DNA of 64,000 nt from Trachelipus rathkii (Eukaryota; Arthropoda; Malacostraca; Isopoda; Trachelipodidae). The notes under the pieces are model-generated. The model searched no databases, had not been told where the DNA came from, and saw only the letters and a list, made by a program, of their open reading frames with translations. The position numbers and the translations under genes are program-made. The stretch spans positions 67,501 through 131,500 of the forward strand of contig JABUQX010002324.1 of the NCBI GenBank assembly GCA_015478945.1, given 5' to 3'. Within the stretch, counting starts at the first letter, position 1; every line of letters starts with the position of its first letter. Positions 53,850-64,000 of the stretch are shown piece after piece.

Positions 53850-54224
53850 GCGATTTTTTTTAAAGTCTATTTTCCGGGTCCGGTCCTCGAAAAAGCCAAA
53901 TATCTTTCGATCTGTACGTTTGTCAAATTGTGGGAGTGAAAATCAAAGCCAGAAACATTCTCTACAAAACTTAAAAAACACGTCCCTAGGATAAACAGCT
54001 TTAAATTTTATAGATGGAAACCCAACATTTCTTTTCATTTAAGTTAGAAAATAGCTGTTTATTAATATAATTTAGGGCTGAATAAAGAACAGGGTACTTT
54101 AACGTTAATCACACTCCGAGCTGAAACTTTTTTATGATCTAAATTTTTAATGCAAGTTGAAAAAAATGTTAAGAGAGTTTCTATACACAAAGAAATTCGG
54201 GCATCGATTTCTTGGGACAACCAT
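53850..54224 (-). repeat. right terminal inverted repeat of the DNA transposon
   Basis: Partner of 50544-50915. The order CGAGGACCGG, TTTGTCAAATTGTGGG (read on plus) and CCTAGGATAAACAGCTTTAA mirrors the left arm. Confidence 0.75.
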
Positions 54225-54448
54225 AATATACAAATAATAAACTAAATTATATATTATAATATATATAATATATAAATATATATATGAACTATAAATAGAC
54301 ATATATATATATAAATATGATAATAAATAAAAATGACTATAAACCAATATATATTATAAAAATCCATAGAAAATATAGAACCTCAGTACTAAATACCTAT
54401 TATATATAAATAAGTATATATATATATATATTATTATATATATATGAT

Positions 54449-54495
<47 letters not shown>

Positions 54496-54567
54496 TATAG
54501 TTAGTTATACTATATTACAAAGCTCGGGCACCGTTAATGACGAAATATAAACAAGCCTGCTAATTCC
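54225..54567. other. AT-rich sequence with (TA)n tracts
   Basis: Mostly TA/TAA low complexity (clean TA at about 54415-54495). No gene. Confidence 0.7.
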
Positions 54568-54800
54568 TTATTTTATTTTTCTTTTTGTTTTTTTTTTACA
54601 GAGATAAACACCACCACTTCAACGGGCAGGACCCTAATCCAAGGAGGGGCGTGTACTCGCATTAACGTCAGAGCCACGGAGCCAAGCCCAAGGAAGGAGC
54701 ATATAGCTCACATTCTCCCACCGACCATATAGCGAACCTGGGTACCCTCGCATATATATGTTGGGCGAAAGTTGCTCTAACACTGAGACTATCGGGTGCT
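54568..54800 (-). mobile_element. tRNA-derived SINE with A-rich tail, minus strand
   Basis: The minus strand has TAGTCTCAGTGTTAGAGC (A box/D-arm, 54774-54791) and CCAGGTTCGCTA (B box, 54730-54741). A body follows with GGTCGGTGGGAGAATGTGAG, CTTGGGCTTGGCTCCG and GCTCTGACGTTAATGCGAGT, and an A-rich tail lies at 54568-54597. A TATATAT insertion lies in the anticodon region. It shares its body module with 42659-42825 and probably with the remnant near 44940. Confidence 0.6.
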
Positions 54801-56270
54801 TTTGTATAAAAATAATAAATAAAAAATAGAATTATTTAAAAACAATAGTATATATAGTATATAATAATGATAAAAATATTACAGAACAACTAATTGAACA
54901 ATCTAACTAAGACTAATACACAAAGTTAAAAAATATACATTCACCAATTAATATAATTTAACACTAAAACGAATTAAAAACACTATCACTATTATCACAT
55001 TAAACTAAAATTAAATATTATATCACTACGATTGAGGAATTGATTCCAATCTCTCCCAACCATATGTTGAGACATCCCTCAGTTATGTGAGTTCATGGAA
55101 ATGAAAGCAGATTCGGGAAGAGGACGTCACGACAAACACAGGATACATCCCAAATCAGTCGATGGAATTATTTACATATAACATAATATATGTTCAGAAT
55201 TTTACAAAAGGTATCATGATCCTCTCAAAGCATTTATTTCCACTTCACGCAGAAATACACCGATTAATTTATTTTTAAAATTTGAAGTATAATTTTAATT
55301 TAATAAAAAATTTTTCCGACACCGGGGCGCTTTAAAATAAAAACATCAAAAGCTATAAATTGTCCTTCCAAAAAACGAAGGCAAAGAGCTGCCATCCAAA
55401 AACACAATCAATTTTGTTGCAACCTGTCACAATGAATAGATGAGTATCAAGATCTTCATAACCACTTCTGATTGACTCAGTCTTCACCTGTTCTTTTCTT
55501 TCTTAACATGTATATATCTATATTCTACCTAAGTTTGAATAAGCCCCAAACCTTAACCTCTCCAGAGTACTGAAATCATATATTAATCGTAACAAAAACC
55601 AACTAAACGACGTAGTTTAATCATTAAAGCGTTAAATCGGTAAACAATGTAGCGGAAGCTAACGTTAATCGCTAACCACAAACCGTTTTACAAATATATA
55701 GGAATATGAATTATTATGTTTAATTTCCTTTATTAAAAAATATCCCTAGGAAATAGTAAGTAATTGATATAGCCTATCAAGACTAAAAATAATTAGGCTG
55801 GTTGGAGCTAGCCAGATACTTTTGCCGCTTGCCAAAGATTACCACTTCCAAAGCGTAAATACCTTAATTAATACTTAATAGCAACATAATTATTAGTAAA
55901 AATAATAGATATACCAACTTAACAATTATTTTAATAACAAAAATATGAATATCTCTTTTATAAATTACAACGCTTATTATGCCTACTTCTTATATTTTTC
56001 ACTAGTCACAAAAGAAGCAAGTTCAAGTAACTAACGAAAGAAGTTAATGACTCATTGAACGGGCAACAGTAACTACCTTTTTTTCAGCGAACCAATAAGA
56101 AATGAGAATACAGCATAAGAAAACATGTTAAACATTATTAAACGGTATAATAACCGTGTAAGAATAAACACAGTTTGAGTCATTGAGAGGAGCGTTTAGG
56201 AAATTTAGGAAAAAAAAAGGTTATCTGTTATCGAAATCGAATCTAATAAGAAAATATTTTATAAACTCGT
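54801..56270. other. unassigned sequence
   Basis: AT-rich. Contains CGTTAA/TTAACG-type words from about 55620 (AAAGCGTTAAATCGG) that may belong to the same element as the terminus at 56270-56448. No coding sequence is recognised. Confidence 0.4.
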
Positions 56271-56447
56271 AAATTAAGGTAACGGTTAACGGATGTAAGG
56301 GAAAATTTTAACTCGTTAACGTTAATTCACAAATTTAACGCGTAAATAGTCCGTTACTTTTTTTCGAAATTAACGAAAGCGTTAAAAGTTAACGAAAAAT
56401 AACAAGCCAATTAACGGAGTAACGCTTTAACGAGTTAATGCCCACCT

Positions 56448-56448
<1 letters not shown>
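56271..56448 (-). mobile_element. TTAACG-rich terminus resembling a non-autonomous hAT-type element
   Basis: Read on the minus strand the sequence begins TAGGTGGGCATTAACTCGTT and continues with many GTTAA/TTAACG words, several in palindromic form (AACGTTAACG-like). hAT elements often start CAGNGGTGGGCA and have dense short subterminal motifs, which this resembles. The first CA is missing and the other end could not be placed, so the assignment is tentative. Confidence 0.45.
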
Positions 56449-56494
<46 letters not shown>

Positions 56495-56599
56495 ACACTC
56501 TTTATATTTTTGAAGTACAAACTTATAAACAGTGTGATGTATAGAAATAGATAGATATAAAATATAGATATATATATATATATATATATAGATATATAT

Positions 56600-56630
<31 letters not shown>

Positions 56631-56655
56631 ATATATATATATAATATATTATAGT

Positions 56656-56712
<57 letters not shown>
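56449..56712. repeat. (TA)n and TAGATA low-complexity tracts
   Basis: TA tracts at 56451-56488 and 56571-56712, separated by a short non-repetitive piece (56489-56545). Tyr/Ile frames are artefacts. Confidence 0.88.
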
Positions 56713-56715
<3 letters not shown>

Positions 56716-56862
56716 CATTGCTTTACCGCAATTTAATATTTTACCGCTAAAAAAGAAATAATTACGGGAGGGTAAAGAAAACTTGCCTCCTTTAGGTCGA
56801 ACACCGCATGCTGCGACTGAGAACGATATACTAGACGCTCTGCCACTGAACCATCCTCTAAC
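56713..56862 (-). mobile_element. tRNA-derived SINE, minus strand
   Basis: The minus strand has GGATGGTTCAGTGGCAGAGC (A box TGGTTCAGTGG, 56837-56853) and GGTGTTCGACC (B box, about 56795-56805). A short body and a 3' module GCGGTAAAATATTAAATTGC follow, running into (TA)n at 56713. The module at its 3' end is repeated at 56969-57004. Confidence 0.55.
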
Positions 56863-56866
56863 CCAA

Positions 56867-57141
56867 AAAAATTAGATTCAGGAACAGCTTTAAGCGAACG
56901 AGCTCCCGTCAATGAGAAATCACCAGATTTTCACCCTGTCCTTCCCTCGTTCGTAAGATTTTACACTATAACATTGCTTCACCACAATTTAATATTTTAC
57001 CGCGAAACAAAAAACCTTTCGGTGAAACATTATTATAGCGTTAAAATCTTACGAACGAGAAGAGGGAAGGACACGAAGACAGACAAGCTGGATTGAACGC
57101 GGAGCTCGTTCGCTTAATGCTGTTTCCTGAATCTAACTTTT
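56867..57141. repeat. 117-bp inverted repeat with 37-bp loop (foldback element)
   Basis: The left arm is 56867-56983 and the right arm 57021-57141. Complementary blocks in order are AGATTCAGGAACAG, AAGCGAACGAGCTCC, TGTCCTTCCCTC, CGTTCGTAAGATTTTA and CTATAA..TTG.TTCACC. Small differences are scattered, so the arms have diverged. The loop contains part of the module shared with the SINE 3' end. There is no coding sequence. Confidence 0.8.
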
Positions 57142-57467
57142 GTTTGAATGTTTAGAGGCAGTGGCGTACCTTGAAGGTTATAATTGGGTAGGCAGCTATA
57201 TATATACTATATCAATATATATAATATTATATATAGATTATATATAAATAATAAAGCGTATATTGACGTATTTAGGTAATAATAATTATAAGGAAATTAA
57301 ATAAAAATAAATTAAAAAACTTTTTAAAATACTTGGCTCGACGTATAATATCTATAATGAAATATAACTCACATATTAGATAGATATTATATAATAGTTA
57401 TAGTTAAGATACGTATATTGAATAGTATAAATAGTATAAAGATATATATATATATATATTATATATT

Positions 57468-57498
<31 letters not shown>

Positions 57499-58385
57499 AG
57501 AATAAAATTTAGAACATAGTGCAAGTAAGAAATCTAAATTATGAATTGCATCTAAATAGTATTTATTTCTAATTTATTTTATATAATAAATAATATACTA
57601 AGTTATATATATATACAGAACGATTATTGCCTTTGGATGTTATTTGGAAATTTAAAGAATAATATAGGCCTTTCCAGATTTTTTAATACTATATAGAGAT
57701 TTGTTCCTTAGATAAGCTTTTAAAGCTATTTTTCAATATAAAATCTACAGACTTTATTTCTAATCTATTTTATATTACATAAAGGTAAGTATTCACTTAA
57801 GTAAATATAAAACCAAACACGTGTTAAAAATGCAAGGGATTTACAAAGTAAAAAACTGCTGTTGCCATACTTTTTGGACACAAGAGAAACTTATATATAT
57901 ATAGCCGTTTTCGTTTTTTGCATTTTTGTGGCTAACGCTGGATAAGAAATGGCTATCCAGTTTTAACACGAATTCGTGCATAAACGACCGATTGGTTACA
58001 AAAATTTTGATCAGCTTTTCTAATGGAGCCCACGTGGTTTGGAAGTAAACAAAATAAAAAAAAAATAACAAATGGTTTTTATTCCAAATAATTGATCAAC
58101 TATTGTGATGGAGTTTATCGATTTGGAAGATATTTGATTTAAAGCTAATTCATGAATGGAAACATTTCCTCAAATCCACGTTTAATAACTTCAATAAATT
58201 ATTTGTTACATTTGTTCGTTAGCATTTTCCTAATTCGGTAAGCACAGGAAAGAGCAACCTAACAGAATAGGAATACTAACGTTTCGTAGATTTTTACTAG
58301 AATTGTGTGCAAAAAATTGACCATAAACGAAACGACTTTTAGCATTTTCCTAAATGTCGTTTAGCAAAAGTGTAAAATCGAAAAC
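57142..58385. other. unassigned sequence with weak internal duplications
   Basis: TA-rich patches at 57195-57240 and 57440-57500. In 57930-58360, words such as TTAGCATTTTCCTAA occur twice (58221 and 58338), and GATCA..TTTTCTAATGGAG resembles GATCAACTATTGTGATGGAG (58013 and 58093). This suggests an old tandem repeat of about 80-117 bp. A 76-codon frame on the minus strand (57841-58071) is unidentified. Confidence 0.4.
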
Positions 58386-58575
58386 GCATTAATATATATA
58401 TATATTATATATTATTATTATATATATATAGATATATATAATATATTATATATTATATATTATATTATATATTATATATATATATATGATATATATATAA
58501 TAGTATATATATATTATATATTACCAAAATAATAATAGATATATATATAGAGAGAGAGAGAAGAGAGAGAGAGAA
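58386..58575. repeat. (TA)n followed by (GA)n
   Basis: TA/TAT tracts at 58388-58520 and a short GAGAGA tract at 58549-58574. Confidence 0.85.
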
Positions 58576-61226
58576 TGAAGCAATACTTTCTCCAAAAGCG
58601 TTCTCAAAATCTTCTTTAATCAAATTATTTCGATACGGATTTACACTGGTGAAGCAAAAAGAGTTAACGTGCCAGCGAGAAAATATTTCGTATTTATCGA
58701 CATCGTAACAGCAAAGCGTATGACGCTGGCTATATTACCGTATATATTTATTGTATGAAATATGAAGATCTACCCGAACGCCCATAGCTTTATAAAATAT
58801 AATTACTAACTTTAGAAACAAGAGTAGGAAGGAAAATTTCCAAAATGAATTTAAATTATATATAAATGTTATTTATATTTAAGTAGTTGATTTTCTTTAA
58901 ATTTATTTTAATAATCAAAGAAAAATATAGTTCTAACACTTTCATATAAAAATTGAATTTTCAATTTATTTTACCTTTACCATTTAAATTATTTTATTTA
59001 AAAAGGACTAAAAAAAATAATTGCCCGGAGATAGAAAAGCATAGTCACTACCCATAAGGAAACCAGCTACACGCATGTATACGCCCAACTGGTTAGTAGT
59101 ATGGACTCGGATAGAGCAGTTCGTTAGTATAAATCGATTCTCAAGTAACGCAACACTAGCGGTGGTTTAAAATCGAACGCCCAGAGGAGAGCAAGTTAGT
59201 TCTAACTATTCCCGTAATGTCTTTGAGATATAGCGAGCTAATAGGAACAGTATATATATGATGATATATATAAAGCCAAATTAAAATCAGTTGATAATTA
59301 TTATTGATAAATTATACTAAAATATATATAAAAACAGAAGGGAAAAAGCAATAAGACTATATAATAATAATAAAATAATCCAAAAGCAACCTATTAACTC
59401 ACTCACTCCCTATAGTAGTATAATACATACTATACTCCCATAAATTATATAAATATAATATTAATAAGTAAAATTATATTATATAAATAATATATAAGAT
59501 ATATATATAGTATAAATAATATATTTTCCGGGACTTATGGGATCAACACCCTTACTTCAATGGAATATACCATGTTGTTCCTCATATAAGGCACTATATT
59601 AATTTAACACTCAGATAGTGTTTAAAAAATTAACAGATAGTGGCACACACGGGTTTTTGACTTAATACAAAAGGATAGTATAACACTAAGGATTAACCTA
59701 AAAAAAAAAAAAACTTAATTCATACCATATTTTCTATACCTAACAATATCCAGTCCCAACTATTCATCAGTAAAAATATTTAACCATACATTATAGCCAC
59801 GTCTCACCACACAATTTCACAGCTAAACACACTCCAGTTTTTAATCAACTATAGACAAATCACATATATATAAGGTGTTCTCCATATACACTAAAATTAA
59901 ATATCCCCATACATACAAACAAACAGTGCCATCTATTTTGACTTTATTCAATAATTCCCAACTACGCCGCCTCTAAATAAAACACTTTGTGATCTCGCAT
60001 AAGAAAAACGTAATCAGCAAGCTGCCTTTCAACGTACCAATATTGAACTTATATCAAAACTTTAACATTAGACTAACAAAATCCTTAGCATAACCTACAA
60101 AAACAACTATAACCTAACTGATTTAACCTAACTTACCTAACTAATATTTTCTTGAGAACATTTTATTGCTTTATTGAAATATTTATTCTTTCAATGTTTG
60201 TCTGCTTGTTTTTTGTTTTTGTTTTGGTAATTTTTTTTTAATTTTTGGTAAAAAATTATTCCCTTATTGACCCTAAAGCAGTAAAACAGTAATACAAACT
60301 ACCCACACCACCCCTCTCATCTCTCCGTAATCAATTATATCAGTTATATATGTTCCAACATTTAATGTATACAACTTTGCATGTTTCATAAACATAACAT
60401 AAAATAAATTCATTGCATGTGGAAACTAATAAAAGTTTGTATATTATTATATAATATTGCATGAACGTTTCGCATGAAATATACTGACAAACATATAGTC
60501 ATTGCTTTATTTTGTATTTCTATAAACTAACACATGTTGTATTTACGAAAAGACTTTATGACCTGAATATTTGTAATATAGTTTACAGAAAATAGCATCA
60601 AACCTTGAACAAAAAGTAACAGAAACGATTCCAATGGGATTTACATATCCAAAGTCCGACAAAATTGCTACTACGGAAAGTTGATTTTTCTTTAATTTTC
60701 CAAAATAGCTTCCATCGCAACGTGAATTCTTTGAAAGTGAGACTTGTGACACAAATTTTGAAATTAATTTTTAATGTTGAGCTTAAATTTTAAATTATTT
60801 TTTATGCTTTTAGGTTGGATACTAATTTTAATGACGATTTCTGCTTTTATTTCGAATTCCATCGTAAGAGGTAGTAACTGTTTGATGGCATCGACGCCTG
60901 GCTGTTCTACGCTTTCTATATAAAGATCTAGGTAGTTCGTTGGTCATATAAAAGGAACGCACATAACTTTTAGTTTTAGTACTAACCTTGAAACAGTGTA
61001 GTGCATATCTTGTAATTTTAGTATTAATGCCTTTTATTTTAAAGTAGATTAATTAGTATATAAATTTTGAATTATTTTATAAAGTAATCTTCAACATGAA
61101 AATTAATCAGTTTTCTTTTCTTTCTGTTCCAGGCTTTAGATTTGTTGAAATTCAGTACAGTTCACGTATTAAATAAATATCTGTCTATGCTAAATAACTT
61201 GATAAAAATGAATATATGTATTTATA
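58576..61226. other. unassigned sequence
   Basis: No recognisable element. A minus-strand frame of 69 codons at 60543-60752 (contains SRCDGSYFGKLKKN and GYVNPIGIVSVTF) is not composition-driven but has no homologue I know and could be an exon or a transposon piece. The rest is AT-rich, with a tRNA-unlike GC-richer patch at 59030-59215. Confidence 0.35.
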
Positions 61227-62590
61227 ATGGATGCTCATGAACATATTTGCATATTATGTAAGAAGAACAGGGAATCAGATAATTTGAAGCTTATATAGAG
61301 AAAAGGTGCAGATGGAATCATCGAAACTAGAAAACAGAGTTTTTCAAACCTCTGTGATCCTGCAGGAGATCTTGTGCAAACTTTGCGTCAGAAGTGCTTC
61401 GTAGTCAAGAAAGATACACAAATTTCAGCAAGAAGACCATCTATCGAATCTGAGCCCTCTGTTAAAATGAAAAGATCCCGTTCCACTCTTGGTGTTTTTA
61501 ACAGTGGAATTGATTGCTTTTTATGAGAACAGTTAGTAGATTTCAGAGAAGAATACACCCTTAAGTTATAATTTGTCACTGTTAAGACTGATATATTCTC
61601 CAACGCAATACTTCAAATATGTAAGAACACTAATGACAGGTGGTCTGTTGATGTACATGGACGCCTGGCACATTTTAAAAGTGTCCTCCATGCAGCTGAC
61701 TGTGTGTATCATCAATCTTGCAGTGTAAATTTCAGAAACAGAAACGGTATTCCCTATAAATACAGGAATATTAGTGATCAACGACAAAAGAAGATAAAAC
61801 TTGGTCGACCTGAAAATGAAACACAAGCAAAAACGTTTGAAAAAGTATGCTCTTACCTAGAGGAAAATGAAGATGAACTACATAGAGTAAGTGATGTAAT
61901 TTCAGTATTGATCCGGCGTTTGAAACATACTGAAGAGAAAGAATACAGTTCACGATACCTGAAATCAGAACTTATTGAACATTTTGGAAAATCATTATTT
62001 TTAATTGAAAAGCAAGTCCAAAAGTATATTGTCGTGGTAAGAGAATCTGTTAGGTCTATAGTAAGAGACCATTATGAATGTCACCAGAATCTTAATGATG
62101 AAGTGCAAAAACAGCAGCAAAGTTAATTAAAGGTGATATAAAGTAGAAAGTATTTGGTCTTGGAAAAAAAGAATTTTATCACGCATCAGTTGATTTGGAT
62201 ATGCAGAAAAGTCTGAAAAACCTTCCGTCCAGATTAAAATTACTATGTTCGAAACATAGCTGCCATTATTCAATGTATAATGCAGGCGTGTGCGCCACGA
62301 GCTATCATACCACAAATGCAGATAGGACTTTCGGTTTTGGTGTATTCCCATGCCTGATCCCAGTTCCTTTTTGATGTACTGAGTCATCTTGGTTTTAGTA
62401 GTTCCTATCAAGAAATCAGAAAGTTTTTACGCAACGTATAAGTAGTTGTTGGTGGAGATCTCATAGAAAAAGGGTGAAGATGGAACAGTTATTTTTGCTG
62501 CGGACAATATTGATCACAACGTTACGACACTTAAAGGCGATAAGACATTTTATGGCATGAGAATGATGGCAGCGATAACCTAACCTCTCT
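61227..62590 (+). pseudogene. uncharacterised repeat-associated gene (ADN-DHN family), frameshifted
   Basis: Starts at ATG 61227 with MDAHEHICILCKKNRES (a CxxC pair). It continues through frameshifts and stops: FSNLCDPAGDLVQTLRQKC; then NTNDRWSVDVHGRLAHFKS and ADCVYHQSCSVNFR, whose C/H spacing suggests a zinc-binding module; then a clean frame at 61704-62126 with KLGRPENETQAKTFEKVCSY and ELIEHFGKSLF. After another shift come LGFSSSYQEIRKF-type words and, at about 62495-62580, FAADNIDHNVTTLKGDKTFY then GMRMMAA. I recall this order from many-copy, uncharacterised proteins of crustaceans, insects and cnidarians that are likely transposon-derived, but I know no assigned function. At least four disruptions make it non-functional. 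No terminal repeats were found around it. The region between 62590 and 62940 holds nothing recognisable. Confidence 0.6.
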
Positions 62591-62949
62591 AATATATTGG
62601 CCACCAATAAATACTAACATAACAAAGTTTTAACTTATCAATAACTGCTAAAATAGCAATATCTAACAAAATTGTTAAAGCTACATTAACGTCAATTACT
62701 CAGATTTCTTACCTTATCGAAACTATGAGCACAAAATACTCGGAAATGGATTAGGCCATTAGGGCATACCTTATGTAGCGTGAAACAACAAACTCGTTGG
62801 GTAAAAAATTTTAAAAAGCAGACATTATTAAAAAAAACAGTAAAAATATATACTACGAGCGCAAGATTGACTGTCCATTCCTTCCTGGAAAATAAGGTAG
62901 ATATAAGCCCAGGAAATTAACTCATCTTTGTACATTTTCTTTTTATTTT

Positions 62950-63305
62950 AAATAACTAGAGAGAATTTGCCACACTCTGTGCTTTTTTTTCCACAAAAAT
63001 ACAAACGAACAATTTTAGCAACTTTAGTTTTTAAATCAATATCTTGTTCATTGGCAATTCGTTTTGCCAAGAGAAAATTCATCGCAGTAATTACAGTAGA
63101 ATCGGTTGATTGTTTCTCTATTTATATTCAGTGCTGATTCTCCAAAGTTTCTTCTTGCTTCATCTGCAATTTGTTGCTTAGTCGGCTTTGTAAACAATTG
63201 ATCAATATTGTCTTTCACCATTATTATTATTACGAAAGATGTGGCAAAAAAAACTGGATTTGCACCATTATTGTATGAGTTCTTGCTACTTTGAAAATAT
63301 CATAT
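62950..63305 (-). CDS. unidentified coding-like frame with one frameshift
   Basis: The minus strand is open from about 63305 with NNGANPVFFATSF, then MVKDNIDQLFTKPTKQQIAD (ATG at about 63222) and EARRNFGESALNINRETINR. After one single-base shift near 63100 it continues STVITAMNFLLAKRIANEQD and LKTKVAKIVRLYF. The mixed, non-repetitive composition and the way one frameshift restores a long frame argue for real or formerly real coding sequence. I do not recognise the family. It could be an exon of a host gene or part of a mobile element on the strand opposite to its neighbour. Confidence 0.4.
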
Positions 63306-63683
63306 ACTTTTAAAGTTTCAAATATCATATCAATTTCTTTTAGTTTTGGATATTTCTTTCAGTCTTGTAATAATTTTGAATTTTGCTATTATCTTCATTC
63401 GAACATGATGACTCTGACACACATATAGCATATCAGTAGTTGAATAGCATCTGCAATGGAAGCTTTGGAATAATTTAGATTTTAAAAATTTCACATATCG
63501 TTTAAGAGCTTCAATATTATTTGCAAAGATGATCCAATCATTGACTGTTAGTTTGTTTGATTTGTTTCACATGGTATCATTTGTAGATAGATAGATAGCC
63601 GCAGAGAAAATGAGATAAAAACAATTATTTAATACTCAGTTAATTATAATATTGGTAATAGTAGAGCAGAGGGATTTCACCCC
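63306..63683. other. unassigned sequence
   Basis: AT-rich. Short minus-strand frames may continue the unidentified gene, but none is convincing. A (GATA)n of four units lies at 63583-63598. Confidence 0.35.
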
Positions 63684-63701
63684 CGATTTTTATAAAAATC
63701 G
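63684..63701. repeat. perfect 18-bp palindrome
   Basis: CGATTTTTATAAAAATCG, self-complementary without a loop. It lies 116 bp before the larger hairpin. Confidence 0.8.
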
Positions 63702-63816
63702 CAGGATATACTATAAAAAAATAATAATGAAGCATAAAAAAACGAAAGTTTAAAATTTTCCCAAAGGCTCTCTTACAAAAAATATTAGTAGGCCTCGTGC
63801 TCGTTTTAGGACTATC

Positions 63817-63901
63817 CTAGTTCAGGTTATGATAAGATTTGTTAAGTATACATATATTTTCTCTGTGTATACTTAATAAAACATATTATAACCTGAACTA
63901 G
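63817..63901. repeat. 36-bp inverted repeat (hairpin), 13-nt loop
   Basis: CTAGTTCAGGTTATGATAAG begins the left arm (63817-63852). The right arm (63866-63901) ends TTATAACCTGAACTAG. Four mismatches in 36 bp. Weaker complementarity continues outward for about 20 bp, so this may be the centre of a larger foldback element cut by the window edge. Confidence 0.8.
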
Positions 63902-64000
63902 AGGGTCTGAAATGAGATCTAACCTGGATGAATCAAAAATGAAAAGTCTATATTAGTTTTAACAACTTTGAAAGGCTGCAACTTTTTTTCCTAAAGAGAC

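Larger units (their letters stand above)
50544..54224 (-). mobile_element. DNA transposon with long terminal inverted repeats, about 3.7 kb
   Basis: Both ends are present. The left end starts AGGGTGGTCGCAAAAT and the right end, reversed, starts ATGGTTGTCCCAAGAA. From there the arms stay alignable inward for about 370 bp, sharing AGCAGTTTATCCTAGG.ACGTG, AAGTTTTGTAGAGAATGTTT and TTTTTCGAGGA. Between them lies one transposase-like gene on the minus strand (51313-53820). The insertion is in AT-rich DNA (ATATATT on the left, AATATAC on the right), so the target duplication cannot be fixed; a short TA-containing one is possible. I do not assign a superfamily. A hAT, P or Kolobok-type RNase H fold enzyme with a CxxH insertion motif is conceivable. 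Confidence 0.78.

Noticed and set aside
55600..56448. Complete hAT transposon
   Set aside because: Only one plausible terminus is visible and no transposase sequence or second end was found.
60781..60880. Short plus-strand exon after acceptor-like TTTTTTATGCTTTTAG
   Set aside because: Only about 16 codons, with a weak donor (GTAAGA) and no recognisable peptide.

Overview
The window looks like eukaryotic nuclear DNA from an arthropod, most likely a decapod crustacean. That is an inference. It rests on one clear animal-gene exon with GT/AG splice sites, on non-LTR retrotransposon, Penelope and tRNA-SINE families whose proteins and layout resemble those I know from crabs, crayfish and shrimp, and on the great amount of (TA)n, (ATT)n and other simple repeat. 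There is no bacterial gene organisation: no operons, no long ORFs, no rRNA. Nearly every long reading frame is either low-complexity repeat or a frameshifted fragment of a mobile element. Much of 10-33 kb and 36.5-50 kb looks so indel-ridden, with base composition that flips between strands, that an unpolished long-read assembly has to be considered.

0-9 kb: a 33-bp tandem repeat; an inverted repeat (1239-1603); one intact exon of leukotriene A4 hydrolase on the minus strand (2113-2287); two fragments of one non-LTR family (LINE-A, 2695-3355 plus and 6780-8770 minus); a tRNA-derived SINE (3994-4200); and one copy of a second non-LTR family (LINE-B, 4323-6560 minus) broken up by (TA)n. 9-22 kb: mostly unassignable, with a cytosine-poor block, a TTA-rich block and a stretched, eroded second LINE-B copy (about 15.6-19.2 kb). 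22-33 kb: G/T-skewed sequence with several tandem arrays, including a 96-bp poly-G tract and a degenerate TTAGGGTT-type array.

33-40 kb: two possible host exons (33876-33994 minus, 34120-34194 plus), a GAGCC repeat with a perfect hairpin, then a Penelope-like cluster: two copies in a head-to-head inverted repeat followed by a third, more complete but badly decayed copy in tandem. 40-50 kb: A/C-rich then A/G-rich sequence with tRNA-like and SINE fragments and a GC-rich patch, but no recognisable gene. 50.5-54.2 kb: a nearly complete DNA transposon with long inverted ends and a broken transposase gene. 54-57 kb: two more SINEs, a TTAACG-rich terminus resembling hAT-type ends, and a 117-bp foldback. 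61-64 kb: a frameshifted gene of an uncharacterised repeat-associated family, an unidentified minus-strand reading frame, and small hairpins at the end.

The coding content is therefore mostly selfish: reverse transcriptases, a GIY-YIG endonuclease and a transposase. Only the LTA4H exon is a confident host gene segment. Coordinates of element edges are by eye and should be read as within a few tens of bases.
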